64,000 nucleotides of DNA from Jeotgalicoccus halotolerans (GCF_003387165.1 NZ_QUMW01000010.1:124001-188000), one strand, 5' to 3'; counted from the stretch's first letter, positions 16,553 to 25,977 are shown. Notes: a model not told the origin generated them from the letters alone. Translations and numbers: made by a program.

Positions 16553-18070
16553 TCACTCTATAATATTATTTTCTTTTAAATATTCTTCCGCCACATCGTA
16601 AGGGCTTTCGTCTTCCACAGAGACACGGTAGTTCATATCCTGCATTTCTTCATCCGTAATCTTGCCTGCGAGTTTATTTAACGGTTCGACAATCTCCGGA
16701 TATTCTTCAAGAAACTCCTGCTTAAACATCGGCGCGCCCTGGTAAGGCGGGAATACCGCTTCTGTATCTTCGAGTATCACCATATCGTATTCTCTCAGCT
16801 CGGCATCTGTTGCATAAGCATCCATCAGGTTGATATCTCCGCTTTCAATTGCCTGATAACGAAGCTGAGGTTCCATCGTTACCACCTCAGTGAAGTTCAG
16901 ATTATACGCTTCTTGAAGCGCAGGATAACCATCTTCTGTTCTGTCATTAAATTCCATCGTAAAGCCGGGTTTCACAATGTCTTCAATTTCTCTCAGGTCT
17001 CCAATTGTTTCAAGACCGTGTTCTTCTGCAAAGTCTCTTTTCACAGCAAGTGTATATGTGTTATTAAATGCCATCGGTTCGAGCATCGTCATCTCAAATT
17101 GTTCATCCAGTGCAGCGTTAGCCTGCTCATATACTTTATCTGTCTCATTTGAATCCGGCGGGATATTCACAAGCTCTCCGAGCACGGTACCGGTAAATTC
17201 AAGATATCCATCGATATCATCAGATTCCAAAGCATTGAAAAGGAAGGATGTTTTACCCAGTCCATCTTCCACATTAACATTATAATCTGTTTCTTCTTCA
17301 ATCAGTATTTTATACATATTTGTAATTATCGACGGTTCTGCTCCCAGCTTCCCTGCAATTGTCATACTGTCGCCGCGGTTTGTTAACAGCGGTGCAAGTG
17401 CTACAAGCAGTATAACGATTAAAATTGTGCCTACCAGAATCACTGCTTTTTTATACGACAGATTTTGAATAACTCTTAAAATAACATCGAAAAGTATCGC
17501 AAGCAAGGCTGCCGGTATCGCTCCGATTAATATAAGGTGCGTGTTATTACGATCAATCCCAAGCAGTATTAAATCTCCGAGTCCGCCTGCTCCAATTAGT
17601 GCAGCAAGCGTTGCAGTACCAATAATCAGCACCATTGCTGTACGTACACCCGCCATAATAACCGGCATCGCTATCGGCATCTCCACTTTTAAAAGCCGTC
17701 TCATCGGTTTCATTCCAATACCGCTGGCCGCTTCCACCAGTGAGTCATCCACCTCGGCGATGCCTGTATAAGTATTTCTCAGTATAGGAAGTAACGCATA
17801 AATAACGAGTGCTATAATTGCAGGCACAACACCGATACCAAACAGCGGTATCATCAATCCAAGCAGGGCAAGGGACGGTATTGTCTGGAGTACTGCCGCA
17901 ATGTTAATGACTACTTCTGCTGTACGCTTCGTCTTTGTTAAAATAACGCCTAGCGGTATACCGATAACAGCTGCAATCAGCAATGCTATAAACGATATCT
18001 GAATATGTTCTATCAGTGTCGATAAAAGTTCACCTTTACGTGAATTGAGAGTTTCTAAAAATGTATTCAT
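16553..18070 (-). CDS. Compatible-solute ABC transporter, fused permease and substrate-binding protein (OpuC type)
   Basis: A 505-residue fusion. Residues about 1-215 are an OpuCB-like permease with about six helices and the loop EAASGIGMKPMRRLLKVEMP. Residues about 240-505 are an OpuCC-like glycine betaine/carnitine/choline-binding domain tethered to the membrane (TIAGKLGAEPSIITNMY at its start). In S. aureus these are separate proteins with two permeases; here one polypeptide does both, so the transporter would be a dimer of this chain with two ATPases. It overlaps the ATPase stop by 4 bases. Confidence 0.9.
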   Translation of the reverse strand: MNTFLETLNSRKGELLSTLIEHIQISFIALLIAAVIGIPLGVILTKTKRTAEVVINIAAVLQTIPSLALLGLMIPLFGIGVVPAIIALVIYALLPILRNTYTGIAEVDDSLVEAASGIGMKPMRRLLKVEMPIAMPVIMAGVRTAMVLIIGTATLAALIGAGGLGDLILLGIDRNNTHLILIGAIPAALLAILFDVILRVIQNLSYKKAVILVGTILIVILLVALAPLLTNRGDSMTIAGKLGAEPSIITNMYKILIEEETDYNVNVEDGLGKTSFLFNALESDDIDGYLEFTGTVLGELVNIPPDSNETDKVYEQANAALDEQFEMTMLEPMAFNNTYTLAVKRDFAEEHGLETIGDLREIEDIVKPGFTMEFNDRTEDGYPALQEAYNLNFTEVVTMEPQLRYQAIESGDINLMDAYATDAELREYDMVILEDTEAVFPPYQGAPMFKQEFLEEYPEIVEPLNKLAGKITDEEMQDMNYRVSVEDESPYDVAEEYLKENNIIE

Positions 18071-19005
18071 GCACTGTCACCGCGCTTATCTGATAAATGT
18101 TTAAAGACATCCCGCCTGCTTAACAGCTTATTCCCTTTTGCGGTTCTCACTGCAACAGCCTCATGCTCAGCAAATACTTTAAATGCATCTTCGATCTTAG
18201 TACTTTCTTCTACAAGCGGATAAACTGCTTCCTCAGCTTCAGCAGAATCTGCTCTGATAAATTCACCGATCGTCTCATTTTCTTCTCTCTGATAACCTAT
18301 AAATTCCTGAACAAAGTCGTTTTTAGGAGCTGTTAAAAATTCTTCCGGCGTCCCAATCTGTTCGATTCGCCCCTCATTAAACAAGCAGATCCGGTCCCCA
18401 AGTTTCATTGCTTCTTTAATATCATGCGTGACAAACACTATTGTTTTTTTAATTTCCTGCTGCAGCGCTGTTAGATCATCTTGAAGACTTTCTCTCGTAA
18501 TCGGATCGAGGGCGCTGAACGGCTCATCCATCAGAATAACGGGCGGGTCTGCTGCCAGTGCACGGATTACACCGACACGCTGCTGCTGACCGCCGGAGAG
18601 TTCAGCTGGTTTACGATCTTTGTATGTATCAGGATCGAGCCCCACCATCGTCATTAACTCAGCTGTTCTTTGATCGATATCTGCTTCTTTCCATTTTTTC
18701 ATCTGGGGAACCTGAGCAATATTCTCTTTAATTGTCATATGCGGGAATAAAGCGATCTGCTGCAGCACATAGCCGATATCCCAGCGCATTTCATGCACTT
18801 CATAATCGCTTACCGGTTTATCTTTAAAGTAAATATAGCCTTCAGTCAACGGAATCAGTCTGTTAATCATTTTAAGAGTAGTTGTCTTTCCGCTTCCCGA
18901 AGGACCGATTAAAACGAAGAATTCTCCTTCTTTCACGTAAAAACTTGCATCTTCCACCGCAGTTTTGCTGCCGTAACGTTTTGTTACATTTTTAAATTCA
19001 ATCAT
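18067..19005 (-). CDS. opuCA: Compatible-solute ABC transporter ATP-binding protein (OpuCA type)
   Basis: ATPase of the osmoprotectant importer, 312 residues. Walker A GPSGSGKTTT near residue 35, signature LSGGQQQRVGV near 138, Walker B VILMDEP near 157, and the switch His in FVTHD. Residues about 235-312 hold a single CBS-like segment, shorter than the tandem CBS pair of many OpuCA proteins, which sense ionic strength. GAGGAG precedes the ATG. First gene of a two-gene operon. Confidence 0.92.
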   Translation of the reverse strand: MIEFKNVTKRYGSKTAVEDASFYVKEGEFFVLIGPSGSGKTTTLKMINRLIPLTEGYIYFKDKPVSDYEVHEMRWDIGYVLQQIALFPHMTIKENIAQVPQMKKWKEADIDQRTAELMTMVGLDPDTYKDRKPAELSGGQQQRVGVIRALAADPPVILMDEPFSALDPITRESLQDDLTALQQEIKKTIVFVTHDIKEAMKLGDRICLFNEGRIEQIGTPEEFLTAPKNDFVQEFIGYQREENETIGEFIRADSAEAEEAVYPLVEESTKIEDAFKVFAEHEAVAVRTAKGNKLLSRRDVFKHLSDKRGDSA

Positions 19006-19055
19006 GTATTATCCGCTCCTCATAAATTTTAAGCCATTCATTATATGTATTAGAA

Positions 19056-19079
19056 TAGGGAATAATAATATATACCCTA
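19056..19079. promoter_or_regulatory. Inverted repeat between opuCA and the aldehyde dehydrogenase gene
   Basis: TAGGG and CCCTA arms are separated by 14 AT-rich bases, in the middle of a divergent 136-base gap. On the plus strand TTAGAA, 17 bases, TACTAT can be read as the dehydrogenase promoter just downstream. A role as operator for opuC is speculative. Confidence 0.3.
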
Positions 19080-19141
19080 ATTAGAACAAACATAAAAAGG
19101 GAATACTATAAATTATAAGATATTTTTTGGAGGCGATAATT

Positions 19142-20503
19142 ATGTCCATGCAGTCAATAGTCGAAAATCAGCGCAAATATTATTATAAAAATCATACAAA
19201 ATCGGTCAGGTTCCGTATCCGCCAGTTAAAAAAATTGAAGCTTGCTGTCGAAACTAATGAAAAGATGATTCTTGAAGCTTTAAATAAAGATCTCGAAAAA
19301 TCAGAAGCCGAGGCTTTTATGACAGAAATCGGTATCGTTTATAAAGAATTTGATTACGTCATTAAACATCTAAGAAGCTGGAACTCTCCTGAAAAAGTGT
19401 CAGGTTCAATGATGAGTTTCCCAGCTAAAAATTATGTATACCGCGACCCCTACGGTGTTGTTCTTATTTTGTCGCCGTGGAATTATCCATTTAATTTAAC
19501 GATGATGCCGCTGATTGGCGCTATTGCAGGCGGGAACTGTGCGCTTGTGAAACCTTCTGAAACCAGTCCGCATACAGCTGCAATTATAGAAAAAATATTG
19601 AATTATACTTTCAGCGAAAAGTATGTGTACTGCGCTCCCGCTGACACACCGCATGATGAAGTCAACAAACAGCAGTATGATTATATATTCTTTACAGGCA
19701 GCACCAGTGTCGGCAAAGAGATTATGGGTATTGCCAGCGAAACGCTGACACCAGTCACATTGGAGCTCGGCGGCAAAAGTCCCGTTGTAGTTGATGAAAC
19801 TGCAAATATAGATGTTGCAGTTAAGCGTATCGCCTGGGGTAAATTTGTCAATGCGGGGCAAACCTGCGTCGCTCCCGATTACGTGATTATTCACAGTTCT
19901 AAAAAACAGGAGTTTATCGACCGGATGCTCAGTGAAATTGAAGAACGTTACAGTGACGCTGTGCACCGAGAAGACTATCCTAAAATTATTAATGAAAAAC
20001 ACTTTAGACGTTTATCAGGGCTGCTCGAAAATGAAATGGTTCTCGGCGGCAGTAAAAATTCAGACACGCAAAAAATTGCGCCCGCCCTCATGCCGAACAG
20101 CACCTTTGAAGCAGAGATTATGGAAGAGGAAATATTCGGCCCGATTCTGCCGGTAATCACTTACGATAATCTTCAGGATCTGGTTGCTTATCAGCAGACG
20201 CTGCCTAAACCGCTCGCCTTTTACATTTTCTCAGAAAACGATCGCAATGTTGAAACTCTATTGTCACGCTTGTCCTTCGGCGGCGGCTGCGTAAATGATA
20301 CTCTGATGCATCTGTCACATCACGATATGCCGTTTGGAGGCGTCGGTGCGAGCGGAATGGGTCACTATCACGGCAAGTATTCATTCGATACTTTTACCCA
20401 TGAAAAGAGCGTCGTAAAAAACAGTACAATCATTGATATTCCTGTACGCTATGCCCCATTTACCCAGGCAAAAAACAAGCTTTTCAGAAAGTTTTTAAGT
20501 TAA
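19142..20503 (+). CDS. Aldehyde dehydrogenase (class 3-like short form)
   Basis: NAD(P)-dependent oxidation of aldehydes to acids. At 453 residues it is the short, class 3-like form. Catalytic elements are LSPWNYPFNL with the Asn of the active site, FTGSTSVGKEIM (Rossmann turn), the general base Glu in TLELGGKSP, the nucleophile Cys in NAGQTCVAPDY, and EIFGPILPV. ATG at 19142 has TTGGAGG nine bases ahead; a TTG at 19127 is part of that site. It may share a promoter with the next gene, 36 bases on. Confidence 0.93.
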   Translation: MSMQSIVENQRKYYYKNHTKSVRFRIRQLKKLKLAVETNEKMILEALNKDLEKSEAEAFMTEIGIVYKEFDYVIKHLRSWNSPEKVSGSMMSFPAKNYVYRDPYGVVLILSPWNYPFNLTMMPLIGAIAGGNCALVKPSETSPHTAAIIEKILNYTFSEKYVYCAPADTPHDEVNKQQYDYIFFTGSTSVGKEIMGIASETLTPVTLELGGKSPVVVDETANIDVAVKRIAWGKFVNAGQTCVAPDYVIIHSSKKQEFIDRMLSEIEERYSDAVHREDYPKIINEKHFRRLSGLLENEMVLGGSKNSDTQKIAPALMPNSTFEAEIMEEEIFGPILPVITYDNLQDLVAYQQTLPKPLAFYIFSENDRNVETLLSRLSFGGGCVNDTLMHLSHHDMPFGGVGASGMGHYHGKYSFDTFTHEKSVVKNSTIIDIPVRYAPFTQAKNKLFRKFLS

Positions 20504-20539
20504 ACTGGTATTAACAAAACATTTAAGGAGTGTATACAG

Positions 20540-21205
20540 ATGAGTATTTTAGTTATTGGTGCAAACGGCGGCGTAGGGACCCACCTCGCGTCACAGCTTA
20601 AACAAAATTCAGTGGATTTCACAGCCGGTATCCGTAAAGAAGAACAGATTGCTGATTTTGAAAATAAAGATATGAAAACGCTGCTGATTGATGTCGAGAA
20701 CGATTCTATAGAAGAAATGGCCGATAAGATGCAAGGCTTTGAACAGGTTGTTTTCTCAGTAGGTTCAGGCGGCAGCACAGGTGCCGATAAAACGATTATC
20801 GTTGATCTCGACGGCGCTGTAAAAGCAGTCGATGCCAGTAAACAGGCAGGAGTTGAACACTTTGTTATGGTCTCGACATGGGATTCAAGAAGAGAAGCTT
20901 TCGATACGCCTGATGCACAGAAAATTAAACCTTACACGATTGCGAAACACCATGCAGACGTCTATTTAAGGAATTCCGGTCTTACCCACACGATTGTTCA
21001 TCCCGGTATGCTGACTGACGAAGGCGGTTCCGGCAAGGTCGATATCGATTTATACTTTGACGATATTAAAAACGTTGCACGTGAAAATGTGGCAGGAGTA
21101 ATTTACGAAGTCGTTACTAAGGAAGAAAATCGCGGCAAAGAACTGCAGGTGGTGGACGGCAGCACTGATATAGCAGATGCTGTTAAGAACTTTAAAAATA
21201 AATAA
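20540..21205 (+). CDS. NAD(P)-binding atypical SDR (NmrA/YwnB-like)
   Basis: A 221-residue Rossmann protein. The N-terminal VIGANGGVGTHLASQL is the glycine-rich dinucleotide loop, followed by DVENDSIEEM and FVMVSTWDSR. The short length and lack of a standard YxxxK spacing fit the NAD(P)H-binding, NmrA-like group seen in stress operons. AAGGAG lies before the ATG. Possible quinone reductase or sensor; the reaction is not clear from sequence. Confidence 0.8.
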   Translation: MSILVIGANGGVGTHLASQLKQNSVDFTAGIRKEEQIADFENKDMKTLLIDVENDSIEEMADKMQGFEQVVFSVGSGGSTGADKTIIVDLDGAVKAVDASKQAGVEHFVMVSTWDSRREAFDTPDAQKIKPYTIAKHHADVYLRNSGLTHTIVHPGMLTDEGGSGKVDIDLYFDDIKNVARENVAGVIYEVVTKEENRGKELQVVDGSTDIADAVKNFKNK

Positions 21206-21214
21206 AGTAAATTA

Positions 21215-21248
21215 AAAAGGCAAAAATCCAAATGGATTTTTGCCTTTT
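21215..21248 (+). terminator. Rho-independent terminator
   Basis: AAAAGGCAAAAATCC pairs perfectly with GGATTTTTGCCTTTT around AAAT, ten bases after the SDR stop codon. Confidence 0.9.
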
Positions 21249-21317
21249 CTGTTAGTTTTAAACCGTTTAAGAGTTATGGACTATCCCGATCTTAACCCCG
21301 CTTCAACTTTTAATTGT

Positions 21318-22055
21318 TTACGACCAGCCGGTTATTTGAGCAACTACCAGAGCTCCTAAAGATATAAACATAAAGATTAAGAATAGCGGGAAGAAGAATT
21401 TAATCCACTTGTGCCACTCTACTCCTGCTATAGCGAGAGCCGCCATAAAGTATCCGCTGGTCGGATACAGGATATGTGCAAAACCATCTCCAAGCTGAAA
21501 TGCAAGAACAGCTGTCTGACGCGTTACATCAACAAGATCGGCAAGTGGCGCCATAATCGGCATGGTAACCAGAGCCTGCCCCGATCCCGAAGGGATCACG
21601 AAGTTGATCATTAACTGGACGAAGTACATTCCTGCCGCTGCAAGCACAGGCGGTAACTCTCCGACTGCACTGCCGAGACCATTGACTATAGTGTCCATTA
21701 CCTGACCATCTTCCAGAATAACGGCAACAGAACGTGCAAGACCGACGATTATGGCACCCATTAATACTTCTCTGAATCCTTTTGTAAATGCTTCACTAAT
21801 ACGCGTCAAGTTCAGTCCTGAAACGAGACCGACTACAACACCCATAATAATGAACAGTCCTGACATCTCTATCATAAACCAGTCTTGGGTAGTTACGCCC
21901 CAAATCAGTACAGCGAATGCTCCTGCAATCTGACGGCCCGTCGCTTTCAGCGGTTCATGTTCACCTATTGATGAGTACATTTCACGTTTTTCGGCATCTT
22001 CTTTATATACTAAACTTGATTCCGGATTTCTCTTTACTTTTTTTGCATATCTCAT
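21318..22055 (-). pseudogene. N-terminally truncated YfcC-family carrier
   Basis: The 245 residues correspond to the C-terminal half of YfcC/C4-dicarboxylate-carrier-like proteins, which run to roughly 470-500 residues. It opens inside the cytoplasmic loop (RYAKKVKRNPESSLVYKED) and retains GAIIVGLARSVAVIL, FVIPSGSGQALVTMPIMAPLADL and the last helices. Upstream there is no matching N-terminal half: the sequence runs straight into the hrtA terminator. No ribosome site of normal strength precedes the ATG. This looks like a deletion remnant, though a short expressed product cannot be excluded. Confidence 0.75.
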
Positions 22056-22097
22056 TTGTAACCTATATAAGCGCCCCCTAATACTACGAATTTCAAT

Positions 22098-22126
22098 AAA
22101 AAAAGACGGGTCTATGACCCATCTTT
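22098..22126 (-). terminator. Terminator of the hrtBA operon
   Basis: On the minus strand AAAGATGGGTC pairs with GACCCGTCTTT around ATA, followed by a run of Ts. It begins two bases after the hrtA stop. Confidence 0.9.
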
Positions 22127-22127
22127 A

Positions 22128-22808
22128 CTAAGATTCGATAATTTTACCGTCTTTCATTTCCACAATACGCTCTGCATATTTCAGAATATCATTATCATGA
22201 GTTACCATCAGCACGGTAATATTCAATTCACGTGCCAGTCTTTCTATTAACTCCATTACTTCCACTGAGCGTTTTGAGTCGAGACTTGCTGTAGGCTCGT
22301 CGGCAAATAATATTTCCGGCTCATGAATAATTGCCCGGGCAATTGCCACACGCTGTTTTTCTCCGCCCGACATGTTTTCCGGATAACTGTCTCTATGTTC
22401 CCACATGTCAACGGTAGTCAGCGCATCTTCAATACGCGCTTCTCTCGATTTTTTGGACCATTTGGTTTCTGCAGTATCAAGCATCAGCTCGAGCTGTTCT
22501 TTCACAGTTAAAAATGGTACCAGATGTGCATGCTGGAAAACAAAGCCGAAATATTTTGCCCTCACTTCACGAACCTCTTCTGCATTCATTTCCGTCATAT
22601 TTTTCCCGCTGAATTTAATTGAACCGCCGCTTAAATCCTGGAGCCCGGCAGCTATCGTCAGCAGCGTGCTTTTTCCTGAACCCGATGCGCCCACCAGCGC
22701 CGTCAGTTCACCTTTATTTAACTCCAGATCAATTCCCTTTAATATCTGCTCTTTTGTACTTCCATGCTTAAATTCTTTTTTTATATCTTCTAATTGAAAT
22801 AAACTCAT
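22128..22808 (-). CDS. hrtA: Heme efflux ABC transporter ATP-binding protein HrtA
   Basis: MacB-class ATPase that powers HrtB to relieve heme toxicity. About 226 residues, with Walker A GASGSGKSTLL, signature NMSGGEKQRVAIARA, Walker B ILFADEPTASLD and VTHDNDIL. ATG at 22808 has AAGGAGG nine bases ahead, located in the end of hrtB (the two genes nearly touch). Identity as HrtA rather than another MacB ATPase rests on the hrtB neighbour, the HssRS genes and the HssR-type repeat. Confidence 0.9.
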   Translation of the reverse strand: MSLFQLEDIKKEFKHGSTKEQILKGIDLELNKGELTALVGASGSGKSTLLTIAAGLQDLSGGSIKFSGKNMTEMNAEEVREVRAKYFGFVFQHAHLVPFLTVKEQLELMLDTAETKWSKKSREARIEDALTTVDMWEHRDSYPENMSGGEKQRVAIARAIIHEPEILFADEPTASLDSKRSVEVMELIERLARELNITVLMVTHDNDILKYAERIVEMKDGKIIES

Positions 22809-22809
22809 C

Positions 22810-23838
22810 TTAAGCACCTCCTTGGTTAATTGCCTGCATCGGTTCTACTTTTTTAATCTGGATGCCCGACAGCGTCGCTCCGATAAAGCCGATAATAATA
22901 AATGCAAGTGATGAGAGCATTACCATATTAAGCGTTAAGTGGAATGGCATGCCGCTTGGTGCCAGTACATTAAACAGCTGACTGATACCGACAGCTAACA
23001 GCAATGAAATAATGGTGATAATAAACATCTGCGCCCACATCATTTTAAACAGTGCAGAAGTCTTAACCCCAATCGCTTTTAAAATGCCAAATGTACCTAA
23101 TTTCTGCACATTTATCATGTAGAAGAATATCGCAAACAGCATGCCGCTGATAACGTACAAAAATATTATAATCATATTAAGCGACAACTGCTCAGCGCTG
23201 TAGCTCGGAATCGTATTTAAGAAGTCTCCATTGCCGAATGCGGACAGTTCATCGACCGGCTGATCTGTTTCAGTTGTAAACGCCAGCTGGAATGTATCTG
23301 TATTATACATTTCAAAGAAATCTTCATTGTTAATAAAACCGACTGAAGAGTGGCTGAACTTTTCTTCTTCGGCAAATCCTGTAATTGTCAGCTCTTTATC
23401 CAGGAGACCGCTTGAAATTGTGTCGCCAATTTTAAATCCTTCTTCTTCAAAAGCCTGATCCAGCACAATTTCCCCAGATTCTGTTTCAGGGAAATACTCA
23501 TTATCCGAAGCACTCACAAAGGCCAGACTGTGTTTCTGGTCGCTTGCATCATTAAATTCACCCATTTGAATAGAAAATAATGTTGCGTTTGGATCTTCTT
23601 CTTTCAAATTACTAATCTGCTCATCCGACAGTGCAGAGAAACTGTGATTTTCTTCTGCACTGTCTTCCATATAAAATGTACCTTCCGGCATATTTTTGAT
23701 CAAAGCCGCATTGTCCTGGGACAAACCGTTCGCAAGGCCTGAGATACTTAATGTTAACAGGCTGATCAGAAATATAATCGAACCGAGAATTGTATACCGC
23801 AGTTTATATTTTCTCATTTCTTTCCATGCCATCTTCAT
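22810..23838 (-). CDS. hrtB: Heme efflux ABC transporter permease HrtB
   Basis: A FtsX/MacB-type permease of 342 residues: one N-terminal helix (about 15-37), an extracellular domain of about 190 residues, then three helices in the last third, ending with IKKVEPMQAINQGGA as in MacB-family permeases. Length and end motif match S. aureus HrtB (about 351). First gene of hrtBA, 79 bases after hssS, with its own promoter carrying the HssR repeat. Works with HrtA to export or detoxify heme at the membrane. Confidence 0.9.
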   Translation of the reverse strand: MKMAWKEMRKYKLRYTILGSIIFLISLLTLSISGLANGLSQDNAALIKNMPEGTFYMEDSAEENHSFSALSDEQISNLKEEDPNATLFSIQMGEFNDASDQKHSLAFVSASDNEYFPETESGEIVLDQAFEEEGFKIGDTISSGLLDKELTITGFAEEEKFSHSSVGFINNEDFFEMYNTDTFQLAFTTETDQPVDELSAFGNGDFLNTIPSYSAEQLSLNMIIIFLYVISGMLFAIFFYMINVQKLGTFGILKAIGVKTSALFKMMWAQMFIITIISLLLAVGISQLFNVLAPSGMPFHLTLNMVMLSSLAFIIIGFIGATLSGIQIKKVEPMQAINQGGA

Positions 23839-23885
23839 TAAAAAATCCTCCTCGTTATCATCTATGAGTTATAATATATACCTGT

Positions 23886-23905
23886 AATATGAACTCACTA
23901 TGAAC
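23886..23905 (-). promoter_or_regulatory. HssR-type direct repeat in the hrtBA promoter
   Basis: On the minus strand GTTCATAGT-GA-GTTCATATT, two nine-base repeats with a two-base spacer. This matches the HssR site reported for S. aureus hrtAB (GTTCATATT-N2-GTTCATATT) with two base changes. A -10-like TATTAT lies about a dozen bases downstream and there is no good -35, as expected for an activator-dependent promoter. Confidence 0.85.
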
Positions 23906-23917
23906 GAGGAGGAAAAA

Positions 23918-25303
23918 TTATTCTGTTGTATCTACAGGAATCCTGACTGTAAAGGTGGTGCCGCTCCCGCTGCTTCTCACATTGATTGTACCGTTATGCA
24001 GTTCAAGTATTTTCTTAACGATGGATAAACCGAGTCCGGCACCGCCTACACTACTGGTACGTGCGGCATCTACACGGTAGAATCTGTCAAAAATTTTATC
24101 GATGCTCGTATTATCGATACCTTTCCCGGTATCGCTGATTGTTATAACTGTATGAGCCTGATATCTAATCATTTCTATATCTATGCTGCCCGCATCGTCG
24201 TTATATTTAACAGCATTTGACAACAGATTATCCCAAACGGTGTTCATCAATGCTTTATCCGCCTTGATTTCAGTATCCTGAAGTTTGTGAGACAGCATTA
24301 AGCCTTTTTCATTAATCTTCCATTCGTAAACTTTAATCAGCCTCTCGAGCTGTTCTTTTAAATTATAAAATTCTTTTCTCAGCATGTAATCTTCATGATC
24401 GATTGAGGAAAGAACCAGGAGCTGTTCTGTCATGGTCGACAGCCTGTCTATTTCAAAATCCACTGTTTCTGTATATTCACTCCGTTCAGCTGCTGTGAGC
24501 GGTTTATTTAACAGCTTATTGTAGCCTTTAATACTCGACAGCGGAGACTGAATATCATGGGATATATTTGAAATAAAATCCTTCTGAATTTTATCATTGT
24601 ATGCAATCTGTTTAGACATGCTGACAAAGTTCGCTGACAATTCACCGAGCTCATCTTTTCGGTTTGTATCGAGATCGCGTATCGAGTAATCTCCAGAAGC
24701 CAGGAGCTTCGTCGCTTCACTCAATTTGGTCACGGGCTTAATCAGGAAATGCGCGCTGATAAATACTAGAACAATACTTAAGAGGACCGTCAGCATAAAT
24801 AAAATACCGAATAAAAGATGCATTTCATTAAACAGCAGATTAATATCCGGACGCATAAATAAAGCATAAACGGTGCCTTCATGCTGAACCGGCACACCGA
24901 TAGTATTGCTCAGTTCGTTAGCAAAAAAACCGGTAACAAATATTTCCGCTTCAAAATTTGCCATCCCGTGATAAATTTCACCGGCAAGCACATCGCTGAC
25001 CACATCCGGAGACAGATTGTGCTCATTGAACTCCGCTCCAAAAAACTGAGTGTTGCCGCTGTCGTCTGCCAGATACATCTGATAACCGGCATCTGCAATT
25101 GTTTCCAGATAATCCTCGATATTCATCCCGGGCTGCGCTTCGATAAAAGCGCCCACTTCAGAAGCAATAGCTGTATTTTTTTCATCGTTGCTTTCTTTCA
25201 AATTATATTGATAATAAGCATTAGACACGACAAAAGCGATAAAGAAACTGAGTATCATAATACCAAGTGTCATAACGACAAATTTTACGTATAATGACTT
25301 CAT
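23918..25303 (-). CDS. hssS: Heme-sensing histidine kinase HssS
   Basis: Membrane sensor kinase, 461 residues: helix 1 about 7-29, extracellular domain about 30-162, helix 2 about 163-185, HAMP about 186-238, phospho-acceptor His in ISHDIQSPLSS, then HATPase N box (NTVWDNLLSNAVKYN), DTGKGID and GLGLSIVKK. The extracellular features YYQYNLKESND, YHGM, FVTGFF and FMRPDI resemble S. aureus HssS closely. Overlaps hssR by 4 bases. Confidence 0.92.
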   Translation of the reverse strand: MKSLYVKFVVMTLGIMILSFFIAFVVSNAYYQYNLKESNDEKNTAIASEVGAFIEAQPGMNIEDYLETIADAGYQMYLADDSGNTQFFGAEFNEHNLSPDVVSDVLAGEIYHGMANFEAEIFVTGFFANELSNTIGVPVQHEGTVYALFMRPDINLLFNEMHLLFGILFMLTVLLSIVLVFISAHFLIKPVTKLSEATKLLASGDYSIRDLDTNRKDELGELSANFVSMSKQIAYNDKIQKDFISNISHDIQSPLSSIKGYNKLLNKPLTAAERSEYTETVDFEIDRLSTMTEQLLVLSSIDHEDYMLRKEFYNLKEQLERLIKVYEWKINEKGLMLSHKLQDTEIKADKALMNTVWDNLLSNAVKYNDDAGSIDIEMIRYQAHTVITISDTGKGIDNTSIDKIFDRFYRVDAARTSSVGGAGLGLSIVKKILELHNGTINVRSSGSGTTFTVRIPVDTTE

Positions 25304-25977
25304 AAAACCGGCTCCAGAAAGTAGCCGACACCGCGTACGGTCTTAATCGTAAAATCCGCTGTCAATTTTGAAAACCGGGTTCTCAGCCTTTTAATATGAA
25401 CATCGACAGTGCGTTCATCTCCTTCATAAAACACTCCCCATATCTGCTCGATCAGCTGCTCTCTTGAGAAAACCTGGCCTGGATGAGCTGCCAGCAGCTG
25501 CAGAAGTTCGAACTCTTTTAACGGCAGCATGTAGGTCTTATCTTCAATTTCGACGGTATACTTATCAGGATAAATACTGACATTTCCGAGACGTATTGAA
25601 TCAGCTTCTCCTTCTGTTTTATAACGGCGCAGCAGCGCCTCTATTCTGAAAATCAGTTCCTTCGGCTCAAACGGTTTGACGAGATAATCATCTGTTCCGG
25701 CTTTAAAGCCTTCTGCTTTATCATCAATGTGGCTTTTTGCTGTCAAGATAAGTACCGGAATGTCGTATTCATCGCGTATCGCTTTGGTCAATTCAAGCCC
25801 GTCCATGTATGGCATCATAACATCGACTACCGCAAGGGAGCACGGTGTTTCTTTTAGACGCTGGAGAGCTTCTCTCCCATCGTTTGCGGCTGCAACACGA
25901 TATCCCGCTTCAGATAAATTCAATGTGACAAACTTTACTATATTAGGATCGTCATCGACGACCAGTATTCTCTCCAT
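25300..25977 (-). CDS. hssR: Heme response regulator HssR
   Basis: OmpR/PhoB-class regulator, about 225 residues. Receiver with acidic pair VVDDDP, phospho-Asp in VVDVMMPYMDG, LTAK and the switch Lys in YLVKPFEPKELIFRI. C-terminal winged helix contains QIWGVFYEGDERTVDVHIKRLR and TVRGVGY. ATG at 25977 follows GGAGGGGG; upstream in-frame codons have no ribosome site. Activates hrtBA through the repeat at 23886-23905. In S. aureus hssRS and hrtAB are divergent; here all four genes point the same way. Confidence 0.92.
   Translation of the reverse strand: MERILVVDDDPNIVKFVTLNLSEAGYRVAAANDGREALQRLKETPCSLAVVDVMMPYMDGLELTKAIRDEYDIPVLILTAKSHIDDKAEGFKAGTDDYLVKPFEPKELIFRIEALLRRYKTEGEADSIRLGNVSIYPDKYTVEIEDKTYMLPLKEFELLQLLAAHPGQVFSREQLIEQIWGVFYEGDERTVDVHIKRLRTRFSKLTADFTIKTVRGVGYFLEPVL

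Noticed and set aside
22405-22797. Long open frame antisense to hrtA (130 codons)
   Set aside because: It mirrors the codon structure of a well-supported ABC ATPase gene, has no ribosome site and no recognisable domain.
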